Source of the DNA: Bacilli bacterium
GTDB lineage: Bacteria; Bacillota_I; Bacilli_A; RF39; UBA660
Reading direction: 5' to 3'
NCBI GenBank assembly: GCA_016295795.1
Contig: JAEDKN010000006.1
Coordinates: 1 to 54,265 of the forward strand
DNA length: 54,265 nucleotides
Positions within the stretch are counted from its first letter, which is position 1, and every line of letters begins with the position of its first letter. Positions 43,182-52,210 of this stretch are shown here, piece after piece. The notes under the pieces are model-generated. The model did no database searches, was not told where the DNA came from, and was given only the letters and a program-made list of their open reading frames with translations. The position numbers were made by a program, and so were the translations under genes.

Positions 43182-44797
43182 TTTATTTATATACTTTACC
43201 TGGTGTAGCATTTAACGCTCCAAATATTAGTGTTCCTCTTATAAAAGGCTATTTAGAACAAAATAATATATTATCTAAGCAGAAAGATTTATCAATTGAA
43301 TTCTTTAAGAAATGTGTAAATAGTAGTTATATTAATAAAAAACTACCAAAAAATTATATATCATTAAGCCAAGAAGAAAAACAAATAATAAAAAATATTG
43401 ACAAAACTATTAGCATTTTTAAAACAAAAAAAGTAAATTCAAAAAAATTAATAAAGGCAAATGAGGAATTATTAAAATATTTGAATATATATAGTAATTG
43501 CTTTAATATTAATTGGACTCGTAAAGGTTTAGATTTTAAGATAAAAATAAATACCATAGATGATGTTTTAGAACTTGCATTCAAGAAAAACAATGATATA
43601 TTTGATAGTGTATTGAAAACACAAAAAGAAGAACAAAAAAACATTCATTATTTATCTATTCAATTTCCTTTTCAGTTGCCATACGCAATTAGATTTGCTA
43701 AAAAAATTAAAAATAATAATCCAAAATCTAAAGTAATTTTTGGTGGAGATTATATAACGCATATTGTAAAAAATGCTGATGAATTGATGAATAAATGTGA
43801 TTGTGTTGATGGAATTATACTTTTTGGAGAATATAAACATCTTATAGAATTAATTAATTATTTTAATGATAAACATAATATAAATATATCTAATACTATA
43901 ATTAGGGAAAACAATAAAATAGTAAAAAACAAAATAATTAATTGTACAAAATATAAAAAAGATTTATATATACCATCATTTAATGACCTAAATCTAGAAG
44001 ATTATATATCCAATTTAAAATTAATTCCTCTTACATTAAATTATGGGTGTTATCATTCCAAATGTAATTTTTGCTCAAGATATTTTTATTATAATGGCTA
44101 TGCAAGCTATGACTTAGATAAAATTTTAATGCTAATAAAAAAAATGTATCAAGAACAATCTATAGAGGCAATTTACTTTGTAGATGAATGCGTTCCACCT
44201 GAAATATTAATTAAAGTAGCAAAATTTTTATTAGAAAATAATATTAAAATAAAATGGATGGTTGAAACAAGAATTGATTCAAAATTATTGGATATTAAAG
44301 TGTCTGAATTATTATATAAAAGTGGTTGTAGAGAGATTTCGTTTGGAATAGAGTCATATAATAAAAAAATATTAGAAGATATGAATAAGCAGATAGATTT
44401 AAATGTTGCTAAGAAAGTTATGAAAAATTTTTATGAAACAGGTATATCAGTATCAGCAACTTTTATGATTGGTTATCCAACTGAAAATGTTTTTAATATA
44501 TTTAGAACTTTAAGGTTTATAAATAAATTTAAATATATAGATACTTTTGGGTTAGGAATATTTAGTTATATGAGAAATTCAAAAATAGTTAATGATAGTA
44601 TATTAAATGAAGAAGAAGATTTAAATTTAATATATAGAAAAAATAATGATAATTATAATTTATATAGTAAAATTATTAAAAAATTTAATAATTCAAAAAA
44701 AATTAAAAATTTTTCTATAATAAGAAATAAAATTTTATATAGATCTGAATATTTGTTTTTAGATAGAAAAGTATATAGTCTAAATTTTAAAGGGTAG
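43178..44797 (+). CDS. B12-binding-type radical SAM enzyme
   Basis: 539 residues. An N-terminal region with a long Lys-rich helical insert (about 50-150), a Rossmann-like segment resembling B12-binding domains (LPYAIRFAKKIKNNNPKSKVIFGGDY, then DGIILFGEYKHLIELI) and the radical SAM core with C291-x4-C296-xx-C299 (GCYHSKCNFC), a spacing known in cobalamin-type members. GIESYNKKILEDMNKQ and MIGYPTE are typical of this class. Such enzymes methylate or rearrange unreactive carbons in peptides. The start overlaps the aminotransferase by 4 bp. Confidence 0.85.
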   Translation: MIYLYTLPGVAFNAPNISVPLIKGYLEQNNILSKQKDLSIEFFKKCVNSSYINKKLPKNYISLSQEEKQIIKNIDKTISIFKTKKVNSKKLIKANEELLKYLNIYSNCFNINWTRKGLDFKIKINTIDDVLELAFKKNNDIFDSVLKTQKEEQKNIHYLSIQFPFQLPYAIRFAKKIKNNNPKSKVIFGGDYITHIVKNADELMNKCDCVDGIILFGEYKHLIELINYFNDKHNINISNTIIRENNKIVKNKIINCTKYKKDLYIPSFNDLNLEDYISNLKLIPLTLNYGCYHSKCNFCSRYFYYNGYASYDLDKILMLIKKMYQEQSIEAIYFVDECVPPEILIKVAKFLLENNIKIKWMVETRIDSKLLDIKVSELLYKSGCREISFGIESYNKKILEDMNKQIDLNVAKKVMKNFYETGISVSATFMIGYPTENVFNIFRTLRFINKFKYIDTFGLGIFSYMRNSKIVNDSILNEEEDLNLIYRKNNDNYNLYSKIIKKFNNSKKIKNFSIIRNKILYRSEYLFLDRKVYSLNFKG

Positions 44798-44810
44798 TTT
44801 GGAGGTAGTT

Positions 44811-44951
44811 ATGCAATTAAAAAATATATTTAAAAAGAAAAAGAAAATCAAAGAATTGATTTATTTGAAAGAATTAAAACCAGAAATGACACAGTGTAGA
44901 ATCGTTCAAGTAGATAAAAAAATAAAGGATAAAAAAAATGATAAAGTATGA
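44811..44951 (+). CDS. Small Lys-rich peptide, possible second precursor or accessory
   Basis: 46 residues, ATG 5 bases after GGAGG, within the operon; its last 14 bases overlap the next gene. Composition is strongly basic: LKNIFKKKKKIKELIYL, one Cys (TQC) near residue 29 and a Lys/Asp tail. The N-terminal pattern (aromatic-Lys-Lys, then LI.L..L) resembles the leader-like part of the 40-residue peptide at 49086. It could be a second precursor, a carrier or a recognition peptide; no family known. Confidence 0.6.
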   Translation: MQLKNIFKKKKKIKELIYLKELKPEMTQCRIVQVDKKIKDKKNDKV

Positions 44952-46161
44952 TTTAGTAGGATATAATAATCAAGTTAATTTAAATACTTTAGATTTGCCA
45001 TTATATGTATATATAGAATTGACAGATGCTTGTAATTTTAATTGTAAGTTTTGCTCAGTAGATGAAAAAAACAAAAATTTTATTTCTTTGGATTTGTTCA
45101 AAAAGATATTATTAGAATTAAATAAAAATAATATATACGATGTATATTACACAGGTGGTGAACCTATGTTACATCCACAGTTTAAAGAAATAGTAGAATA
45201 TGCAGATAATTTAGGGTTTAGGCAAACTGTCTTGACTAATGGTTCTTTAATTAATAAATATGAAGGTTTATTGGATAAGTTAATGTGCGTGTGTTTCTCA
45301 TTACATGGAAGTAGAAAAATTCATAATTATTTAACAAACAGAGATAATTATGATAATTTGGTTGAAAATATAAAAACAACTACAAAATATACTAATGCAA
45401 AAATTAATTATACAGTAATAAATGAAAATCAAAATATTTCAGAAACGAAAAAAGTATTAGAACTAGCAAAAAAAATTAACGTAGAAGTATCTTTCTCGAA
45501 ATATAATAATATTGGACTTGGCAAGAAGAATAATTGTTCAATTGATATAGGTTTGTTTGCTGATACATTATCTGAACTAAGAAAACAAGGATATTCTTTT
45601 GGAATAAATGATTGTATGACACCTTGTTTGTTAAATGAAGAATTAGAATATTTATCGCATGGATGTGGTGCTGGATATTTATTTGCAAGTATAACATGTG
45701 ATGGAGATGTAAAAATTTGTCCTAGTTCTACAACAAAATTAGGAAATATTAAAAATCAATCATTAAGAAAAATATGGCATCAAAAAAAATTAAAAGAATA
45801 CCGTGATTTCAATTGGATACCTTTGTATTGTAAATCGTGTAAAAATTTATCTAAATGTAGATGTGGTTGTAAGATTGAATTATCACAAGATATAACTCAA
45901 TTTAATGATTATAATGTTAATCTTAATAAAAATGAGATTTGGGATAAAATAAAAAATAAAAAAATGATTATAAATATATCCTTATTAAGGAAAGAAAAGA
46001 AAAATTATGTAAGTTTATCAAATCCTCCTAGGAAGTACAATAAACAAGCAATTGATATTATTACAAAACTAAATGAAGGTGTTGTCCCAGCACAAATAAA
46101 TAATTCTAAAGATTTTGTTTTATCGCTATACAGAGATAAAATAATAAAGGAGGTAGAGTAA
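44938..46161 (+). CDS. Radical SAM/SPASM peptide maturase
   Basis: 407 residues. C32-x3-C36-xx-C39 binds the SAM [4Fe-4S] cluster (CNFNCKFC); GGEP at TGGEPMLHP binds SAM. The SPASM part holds auxiliary clusters: GCGAG...ITCDGDVKICPSS...LGNI, then CKSC and CRCGC near 290-320. Maturases of this type form thioether, C-C or epimerised residues in RiPPs. The C-terminal 80 residues are Lys/Asn-rich and unrelated. The stop shares a base with the next start. Confidence 0.88.
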   Translation: MIKYDLVGYNNQVNLNTLDLPLYVYIELTDACNFNCKFCSVDEKNKNFISLDLFKKILLELNKNNIYDVYYTGGEPMLHPQFKEIVEYADNLGFRQTVLTNGSLINKYEGLLDKLMCVCFSLHGSRKIHNYLTNRDNYDNLVENIKTTTKYTNAKINYTVINENQNISETKKVLELAKKINVEVSFSKYNNIGLGKKNNCSIDIGLFADTLSELRKQGYSFGINDCMTPCLLNEELEYLSHGCGAGYLFASITCDGDVKICPSSTTKLGNIKNQSLRKIWHQKKLKEYRDFNWIPLYCKSCKNLSKCRCGCKIELSQDITQFNDYNVNLNKNEIWDKIKNKKMIINISLLRKEKKNYVSLSNPPRKYNKQAIDIITKLNEGVVPAQINNSKDFVLSLYRDKIIKEVE

Positions 46162-47345
46162 TGTTAAAAAGGAATTTATCAAAAGATAGGAATCTTATTT
46201 TGTGGAATAGCAAATATTATGTTGTAAATGATTTAACCTATGAACTTTTAAAAGCATTTGATAGTAAAAATGACATTGATAATATATCTAAAAAATTAGG
46301 ATATAAAAAAAGAGAAATTCAATTAATGTATAAAGAAATAGAAAAAAAGCTTTTGTCTAAAGATTATTATGAAGATAATTTAAAATTAACAACTCCTATA
46401 AAAATTCAATGGAAAATTACAAATAAATGTAATTTAAGATGTAAACATTGTTATTTAGGAAAACTAAATGGCTTTGAATTGGATTTTGAGAAAGTAATGG
46501 AAATAACCAATACTATTATTGTTTCTAATGTGATGGAAGTTACCTTATCTGGTGGAGAATGTTTAACTTATAAAGGTATAGAGAAAGTTATTGAAAAATT
46601 ATTAATTAATGATATAAAAGTTGATGTATTTACTAATGCATTATTATTAAAAAATGTTTTAAATAAAATGGATAAGAATGTTAAAGATAAATCAAAATTA
46701 TTATTTTATGTTAGTGTGGACGGTCTAAAAGAAAATCACGAAAAGATTAGAGGTAAAAATACATTTGATAGAACAATAGAAAATATAAAATATGCTATTG
46801 AAAAAGGTTATCCGGTTGTTACAAACACTGTAATAAATAAAATTAATTATAATGACATCATAGATATGGTTGTTTTATTAAAAACAATGGGTGTTAAAGA
46901 TGTACAACTTTCAAACTTAATAGTTCAAGGAAATGCAACTAATGATTTAAAGGTTGATTTAAAATCACAAATGGAATTGAAAGATAAATTATCTATTCTT
47001 TATAAAGAACATCCAGAATTTGGATATATATATTATTCAGAAGTACCTGATGAGGATGGTTTGAGAAAGGTTTATTCATTAAATAGTAAAAAAGATGAGT
47101 ACATAGGTAATGATAATTGGAAATGTACTGCTGGAGTTGCAAGAGTAACTATTGATCCAAATGGAAAAGTTTATTGTTGTCCTTTTATTAAGGACAGTTA
47201 TTTAGGTGATCTCAATAACGAAAAATTATCAGAAATATGGGATAATGTTAATAGATATAAATTTTTAAAGAGATTAGCTGAGAAAAATACTGATAGAGTT
47301 TGTTTAGCTATCAAAGAAGGAAGTAAAGGTGAAATAAATGATTAG
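46161..47345 (+). CDS. Radical SAM/SPASM maturase with PqqD-like recognition domain
   Basis: 394 residues. Residues 1-75 look like a PqqD-type RiPP recognition element (winged helix: SKYYVVNDLTYELLKAFD..., ISKKLGY), fused to a radical SAM core with C90-x3-C94-xx-C97 (CNLRCKHC), LSGGECL, and a SPASM-like ending CTAG...IDPNGKVYCCPF...YLGDL. The domain would grip the leader peptide and present it to this and perhaps other enzymes. It is the only clear recognition element in the cluster. Confidence 0.88.
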   Translation: MLKRNLSKDRNLILWNSKYYVVNDLTYELLKAFDSKNDIDNISKKLGYKKREIQLMYKEIEKKLLSKDYYEDNLKLTTPIKIQWKITNKCNLRCKHCYLGKLNGFELDFEKVMEITNTIIVSNVMEVTLSGGECLTYKGIEKVIEKLLINDIKVDVFTNALLLKNVLNKMDKNVKDKSKLLFYVSVDGLKENHEKIRGKNTFDRTIENIKYAIEKGYPVVTNTVINKINYNDIIDMVVLLKTMGVKDVQLSNLIVQGNATNDLKVDLKSQMELKDKLSILYKEHPEFGYIYYSEVPDEDGLRKVYSLNSKKDEYIGNDNWKCTAGVARVTIDPNGKVYCCPFIKDSYLGDLNNEKLSEIWDNVNRYKFLKRLAEKNTDRVCLAIKEGSKGEIND

Positions 47346-49053
47346 TTTAAAAGATTTTAAAGAGTATAAGAACATATTAGAAAATACTATTACTAATAAA
47401 GCTTTTAGAAGTAGATTAATGTTTGAAGCTATAGAAGATGAATTATTTTCAAAAGATGTACGTAATTTATTAGATAAATTAGATGAAAACATAACATCTC
47501 AGGAACTAGATTCGGTATTAGAAGAAATCAGAGAAAAGACAGATTATTATTATAAATTATCAATTAATTCAGATTTGTTTGAAGATAAAATAAAGAATGG
47601 GTTAAGATCATTAGCATATTTCTATTTTTTAGAAAGTATAGACGAACATTCAATTTTAAGTGATAATGTTATAGAACAAATTAAATTAAAATATCCTAAT
47701 AATTATCTAGAAATTATTGCAAAAATTGATAAAGTGTACTTATCTGTTGATACAAAAAAGCAAATAGCATCAAAGAAATCAGATTTAATAATAAAAGACG
47801 ATTTATTAAATAAATATATTATATTGAAGCAATGGCAAGATAAGCAACATCATTATTTTGATAATGAATATGGAAAATATTTAGAGGAATTACAATATCA
47901 ATATTGTGAAGATAGAAGTTTAGATTCATTTAATTTAGAGCAAGTATCATTGAGAAAAAGATTATTTGATGGATTATCAAAGAAAAAAATATTAGATATT
48001 GATGTATGTAGTATTCTATCAGAATTATATATCAAAAAATTTGTTGTTAAATACATTGGTGGAAAAATGTATGGTTTATCAGTATTAAATAGCCAAGGAA
48101 TAAAGATACCATATTCAGTTGTAGTTCCTACAGGTGTAGAGATAAGTGCATTAGATTTAAAAAAAATTAATCCTGAATATGGACATTATTCTATTAGAAG
48201 TTCTGCAGATATTGAAGATGGAGAAAAGAATTCTTTTGCAGGAATGTTTGATTCTTATCTAAATGTTTCGGGAAAAGAAATATTAGAAAATATTAATAAA
48301 GTTAAAGCATCCGTTAATAATGTAAGACTTAAAGAATATATTCAAGTTAATGGACTTGACCAGCCACACATGGCTGTTGTTATACAATCATTCAAAGAAC
48401 CACAATACGCTGGTGTTTGGATTGGGAACTCTGATGTTTCTGGTGTATTAGAATGGGTAAGTGGTAATGGAGAAAAGTTAGTATCTGGGTCAAGTACACC
48501 ACATACTGAAATTTGGAAAGAACAACAATGCTTAGATTCGTTAGAATGTAATGGTAAAAAAATTGGAGAATCAATGTTAGAATATCAACAACTTGTAGGA
48601 AGTAATGCAGATTTTGAATGGATGGTTTTAGATGGCGAATTAGTAATGTTACAATTTAGACCAGTAACTAAGAAAGTAATTATCGATGATAGTTATACAA
48701 CAAATCATTCTGATGGCTATTCTGGAATACCTGCTGCTCCTGGATTTGTTGAGGGTGAGCCAAGATATTTAGAATCACCTAATGAACAAATTGTTGCTAA
48801 TAAAATATTATTAGCAATGATGACTGATCCAGATTGGTTACCTCATTTAATGAATTCAAAAGGAGCGATAACTGCTTATGGTGGATTTTTGTGTCATACA
48901 GCAATAGTATGTAGAGAATTGGGAATACCATGTGTTACAGGTATAGGAGAAAATGCTCTTGAAGAATTAAGCAGAGAAGATTCAGAATATATTGAAGTAA
49001 ATGGTAATAGTGGTAATGTAAAAATTCTTGGAAAAAGAAAATCTAGAATTTAG
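47338..49053 (+). CDS. PEP-synthase-like ATP-grasp/phosphohistidine protein
   Basis: 571 residues. Helical N-terminus of unknown type (1-235), PPDK/PEP-synthase ATP-grasp domain (about 238-460; SIRSSADIEDGEKNSFAGMF near 286-303, DFEWMVLDGELVMLQFRPV), and a swivelling phosphohistidine domain with GGFLCHTAIV (H520). Two-domain layout as in rifampin phosphotransferase. It lacks the PEP-binding C-terminal barrel, so it is not PEP synthase. It may phosphorylate the peptide or an immunity target; the role in a RiPP cluster is open. Confidence 0.8.
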   Translation: MISLKDFKEYKNILENTITNKAFRSRLMFEAIEDELFSKDVRNLLDKLDENITSQELDSVLEEIREKTDYYYKLSINSDLFEDKIKNGLRSLAYFYFLESIDEHSILSDNVIEQIKLKYPNNYLEIIAKIDKVYLSVDTKKQIASKKSDLIIKDDLLNKYIILKQWQDKQHHYFDNEYGKYLEELQYQYCEDRSLDSFNLEQVSLRKRLFDGLSKKKILDIDVCSILSELYIKKFVVKYIGGKMYGLSVLNSQGIKIPYSVVVPTGVEISALDLKKINPEYGHYSIRSSADIEDGEKNSFAGMFDSYLNVSGKEILENINKVKASVNNVRLKEYIQVNGLDQPHMAVVIQSFKEPQYAGVWIGNSDVSGVLEWVSGNGEKLVSGSSTPHTEIWKEQQCLDSLECNGKKIGESMLEYQQLVGSNADFEWMVLDGELVMLQFRPVTKKVIIDDSYTTNHSDGYSGIPAAPGFVEGEPRYLESPNEQIVANKILLAMMTDPDWLPHLMNSKGAITAYGGFLCHTAIVCRELGIPCVTGIGENALEELSREDSEYIEVNGNSGNVKILGKRKSRI

Positions 49054-49085
49054 TATGTTGGAAGATATGAGAGGTGGTGAGAAAA

Positions 49086-49208
49086 GTGATAAATTTTTTA
49101 AAGAAATTGTTCAAAAAAGACAATAATGTATTAATTAATTTAAATAATGTTAATAAAACATTATCTATGTCAATGGCTGGTAACGGAAATTGCTCTGATT
49201 GCTGCTAA
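49086..49208 (+). CDS. Candidate RiPP precursor peptide ending in CSDCC
   Basis: 40 residues: a basic N-terminus (NFLKKLFKK), an Asn/Leu-rich middle, and a core-like tail MAGNGNCSDCC at 30-40, in which Cys occurs only at 36, 39 and 40. GTG start 8 bases after GAGGTGG, last in the operon, followed directly by a strong terminator. Cys at the end next to a YcaO gene fits azoline or thioamide formation; radical SAM enzymes could form thioethers. The Gly pairs before the Cys may be the cleavage site. No known precursor family recognised. Confidence 0.75.
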   Translation: MINFLKKLFKKDNNVLINLNNVNKTLSMSMAGNGNCSDCC

Positions 49209-49214
49209 AAAAAT

Positions 49215-49241
49215 AAAGTCTAAAAATTTAGACTTTTTTTA
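49215..49241. terminator. Bidirectional terminator between precursor and YcaO genes
   Basis: AAAGTCTAAA-AA-TTTAGACTTT palindrome, with A run on the left and T8 on the right. It overlaps the YcaO stop codon. Confidence 0.85.
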
Positions 49242-51148
49242 TTTGCAATTAAAGATTTATTTAATTCGTATTTCGGAGTTAAAGATAATAAATATTCTTC
49301 TGGATTATTTTTTATGTTTTTTATATAATTTTCTATTTTACTATTTGATACATCATAAATTTTATTATCTTTTAATGTATTAATAATAATTTTATATGTA
49401 AATTCTTTTTGTTTTGATAAATTAAAGTTTTTAATTTTAAATTCTAATAATTCACATATATCATTATACCTTTTTAATAGTATTGCTAAAATAAGCAATA
49501 AACTAGTAAAATCCAGTTTAAAATAATCAGTAATCTCATTTATATGAAACACATCTGAAGGTTTAATAAGCTCGTCATATTTTATATTTTTGCTTAATTT
49601 TAAAAATGTATCAAGGAAAAAGTTTATATCTTTTTTTGATGCAGTAGTAATATTTAAATATGTTTTAGTAAGTTTTTCATAATTTTTATTAACCAAAAGA
49701 TCGTCTAAATCATAACAATCAACAGCGGTAATATATGGTATATAAACTCTATATGTATCAAATCCAAGAACATTATAATCTTTAATGTATATGTCATATT
49801 CTATATCTTTTTTTAATTCTTCTAATACCTCATTATTATTTACAAAATATCCTTTAAAATTAAGTTTATCTATATTTATAAATTCTTCACAAAAGAAACC
49901 TTCTGATAAGTAACCAATATTGTTATTAAAACACTTTAACCAATTATAAGATTTATAATTTTTTTTGTACTTCTCATCTAATTCATTTAATGGAATTCTT
50001 TCTAACATTTTGTTTTTTAATTGTTTTAAGGTTAAACCTTGCATCATTTCACTTATACATCTTGAAAGAGCAATATCTATTGAATAATCAGCAGCAATAG
50101 TAAATGTATATTTTGACATATCATTATTAAACAATAAAAATCCAATTACAGGGTATTTTCCCAATGAACAATCTTTTAAAACGTATTTATATCCTAACTT
50201 TTCAAGCTTATTTAATAACTTTTTATTTTTATCTGTTAAAGGATAATTTAAAATATCAATATTTTTAACTTTACTATTTGAGTTAAGCAACACTTGATAA
50301 CAATGTCTTTCTAATATTTCAAATATTGCTTGACTTACTGCTTCGGAAAATGAATTACCAGAAGCAAGTCCATTTGTATGACAAAAACAGTTAATAGCGT
50401 TAATAGGAATATACTCATGTTTATTGTTTTTTATATTTAAAACTTTTTCTGTATTGAAATAAATATCATCTAAATTTTTGAATTCGTTCTTATATCCGTT
50501 ACTAGCATTATTTAATAAAGGTAGATACAAGTTAATATTTCTATCGATCGAATCAGTAGAGGTTCTTTTTTTGTTTAACATATTACTTTGCAATCTTTCC
50601 ATTAGTTCTGCGTATGCTGAAGCTTTTGCAAGACTTAGGGATATACCTTTACCATTAGAACCGTAGTTATTATTTAATTCTAGCCTAATTGAATATATTC
50701 CATTCAAATTTATTCGTAAACCTTTTTCTTTATATTTATAATTATTATCTTTTAATATTTTTTTTATTCTTGCAATTGTATCTTTGGGTTTAGCATCTTT
50801 TCTAATTGTATTTATATCATAATAATTTATAAGATAATTCTTTTTAATCAATTCGTTTGTATCGTTTAATAATATTATTTTTTTGTTTGTTTTATATGAT
50901 TTTATATTTTTGATATTATCATAAAATTTTAAGTTATTATATATACTTTTTAAGTTTGTTAATTCATCATTATCAAGATGATAATATATTTCATAACAAT
51001 TATTTGCTGTAAAAAAGTTAATATAATTATTTAATTTATTTGCATTAAATTTACAATAATAAACTATGTATGTATTGTTTGGATAATGATTATAAACTTC
51101 ATCCAATAAACATAAATCATCACATAAAATCCCAATATTTTTATTCAT
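49220..51148 (-). CDS. Stand-alone YcaO-domain protein
   Basis: 642 residues. ATP-binding YcaO motifs: SLSLAKASAYAELMER (about 171-186) and NGLASGNSFSEAVSQAIFEILERH (about 259-282). YcaO proteins activate amide bonds with ATP for azoline, thioamide or amidine formation. About 120 N-terminal and 150 C-terminal residues surround the domain and are unrecognised. No E1-like (ThiF/Ocin) or TfuA partner gene is present. The start ATG at 51148 follows GGTGG; GTG codons upstream are less likely. It is convergent to the main operon with its own promoter. Confidence 0.85.
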   Translation of the reverse strand: MNKNIGILCDDLCLLDEVYNHYPNNTYIVYYCKFNANKLNNYINFFTANNCYEIYYHLDNDELTNLKSIYNNLKFYDNIKNIKSYKTNKKIILLNDTNELIKKNYLINYYDINTIRKDAKPKDTIARIKKILKDNNYKYKEKGLRINLNGIYSIRLELNNNYGSNGKGISLSLAKASAYAELMERLQSNMLNKKRTSTDSIDRNINLYLPLLNNASNGYKNEFKNLDDIYFNTEKVLNIKNNKHEYIPINAINCFCHTNGLASGNSFSEAVSQAIFEILERHCYQVLLNSNSKVKNIDILNYPLTDKNKKLLNKLEKLGYKYVLKDCSLGKYPVIGFLLFNNDMSKYTFTIAADYSIDIALSRCISEMMQGLTLKQLKNKMLERIPLNELDEKYKKNYKSYNWLKCFNNNIGYLSEGFFCEEFINIDKLNFKGYFVNNNEVLEELKKDIEYDIYIKDYNVLGFDTYRVYIPYITAVDCYDLDDLLVNKNYEKLTKTYLNITTASKKDINFFLDTFLKLSKNIKYDELIKPSDVFHINEITDYFKLDFTSLLLILAILLKRYNDICELLEFKIKNFNLSKQKEFTYKIIINTLKDNKIYDVSNSKIENYIKNIKNNPEEYLLSLTPKYELNKSLIANKKSLNF

Positions 51149-51182
51149 ACTTACCACCACAAAAAGTCATTTTTCGTTCTAT

Positions 51183-51211
51183 ATTATAACTTATATTTGA
51201 AAATTTTACAA
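51183..51211 (-). promoter_or_regulatory. Promoter of the YcaO gene
   Basis: Minus strand TTGTAA, 17-bp spacer, TATAAT; the -10 lies 35 bases before the start codon. Confidence 0.7.
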
Positions 51212-51240
51212 ATCTAAAAGAGTATAGTAGACTAGTAAAA

Positions 51241-51269
51241 TTGCTTTTTTAGTGTTTTTATGCTAAAAT
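51241..51269 (+). promoter_or_regulatory. Promoter of the peptidase E gene
   Basis: TTGCTT, 17-bp spacer, TGC-TAAAAT extended -10. Divergent from the YcaO promoter 30 bases away. Confidence 0.65.
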
Positions 51270-51289
51270 AGTCAACCAAAGGTGATAAT

Positions 51290-52135
51290 ATGTCAAAAAA
51301 AATTGTTGCTATTGGTGGAGGAACAATAGGAGAATTTGTTCCCAATGTTGGTAAACAACCTTATGAAACAGAAATTATGGATATAGAAATAATAAGATTG
51401 TCTGACGCAACTAAACCAAACATTTTGTTTATTGGGTTTGCTGATCCATCATATTCAGAAGAATATTTTAGTTTAATAAACGAAATATATGCTAAGAGAT
51501 ATAATTGTAAATGTAAACATCTATCTTTAAATATTTTATCTAATAAAAGCAAAGTAAATGACTATTTTAATTGGGCAGATGCAGTATATGTTGGTGGGGG
51601 AAACACATATACTTTAATGCGAATTTTACAAAAATATGGTATAGATAAAAAAATTTTAGAAGCATATAATCAAGGAAAAGTAATGAGTGGTATATCGGCT
51701 GGTGGAATTTGTTGGTTTAGTTATGGTAATAGTGTTATACCAACAGATAAAAATAAAGAATTAATTAAATTAAAATGTCTTGAATTAAGAAAAATGATTT
51801 TTGCTCCGCATTGTGATGAAATAAACGGTCATTTTGAAAATGTTGAAAATTTATTAAAGGGAGAATCTTTAGTAGGATTATCACTTTCTAATGCTTGCGC
51901 TATAGAAATAGTAGATGACAAATATAGAATAATAGCATCAGATACAAGTAGATATAAAATAACTCCTTTTGCTTTAAAAAGTTTTTGGTATGATGATAAA
52001 TATTTTGTCGAAAATGTTAATATATCTGACTCTTTTGAATGCTATGACAAATTATTAACATCCAAACCAACGGGAAAATCTGCAACAGAAGAAGTGAAGA
52101 AACTGTTAAGAAGAAGAAATATATATTTTAAATAA
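51290..52135 (+). CDS. Peptidase E (S51)-like protein
   Basis: 281 residues. Nucleophile Ser136 in MSGISAGGICWF and the GGGNTYTL loop identify a member of the peptidase S51/class I amidotransferase-like group (PepE, cyanophycinase). The His-like element is APHCDE. Cytosolic. PepE removes Asp-X dipeptides; the precursor contains Asp38. Inside the element it could trim the modified peptide or protect the host, or be unrelated cargo. Regular genomes also carry such genes. Confidence 0.8.
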   Translation: MSKKIVAIGGGTIGEFVPNVGKQPYETEIMDIEIIRLSDATKPNILFIGFADPSYSEEYFSLINEIYAKRYNCKCKHLSLNILSNKSKVNDYFNWADAVYVGGGNTYTLMRILQKYGIDKKILEAYNQGKVMSGISAGGICWFSYGNSVIPTDKNKELIKLKCLELRKMIFAPHCDEINGHFENVENLLKGESLVGLSLSNACAIEIVDDKYRIIASDTSRYKITPFALKSFWYDDKYFVENVNISDSFECYDKLLTSKPTGKSATEEVKKLLRRRNIYFK

Positions 52136-52172
52136 ATAATATATCTAATAGTAAATTAACAAAAATATTATA

Positions 52173-52210
52173 AAACTAAGCACAATAGGTTGAAATTGCT
52201 TAGTTTTTTT
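52173..52210 (+). terminator. Terminator after the peptidase E gene
   Basis: AACTAAGCA / TGCTTAGTT, 9-bp stem with a 14-base loop and T7. Confidence 0.8.

Noticed and set aside
49147..49383. 78-residue plus-strand frame
   Set aside because: It overlaps the precursor end, crosses the terminator and runs over the YcaO gene; no ribosome site.
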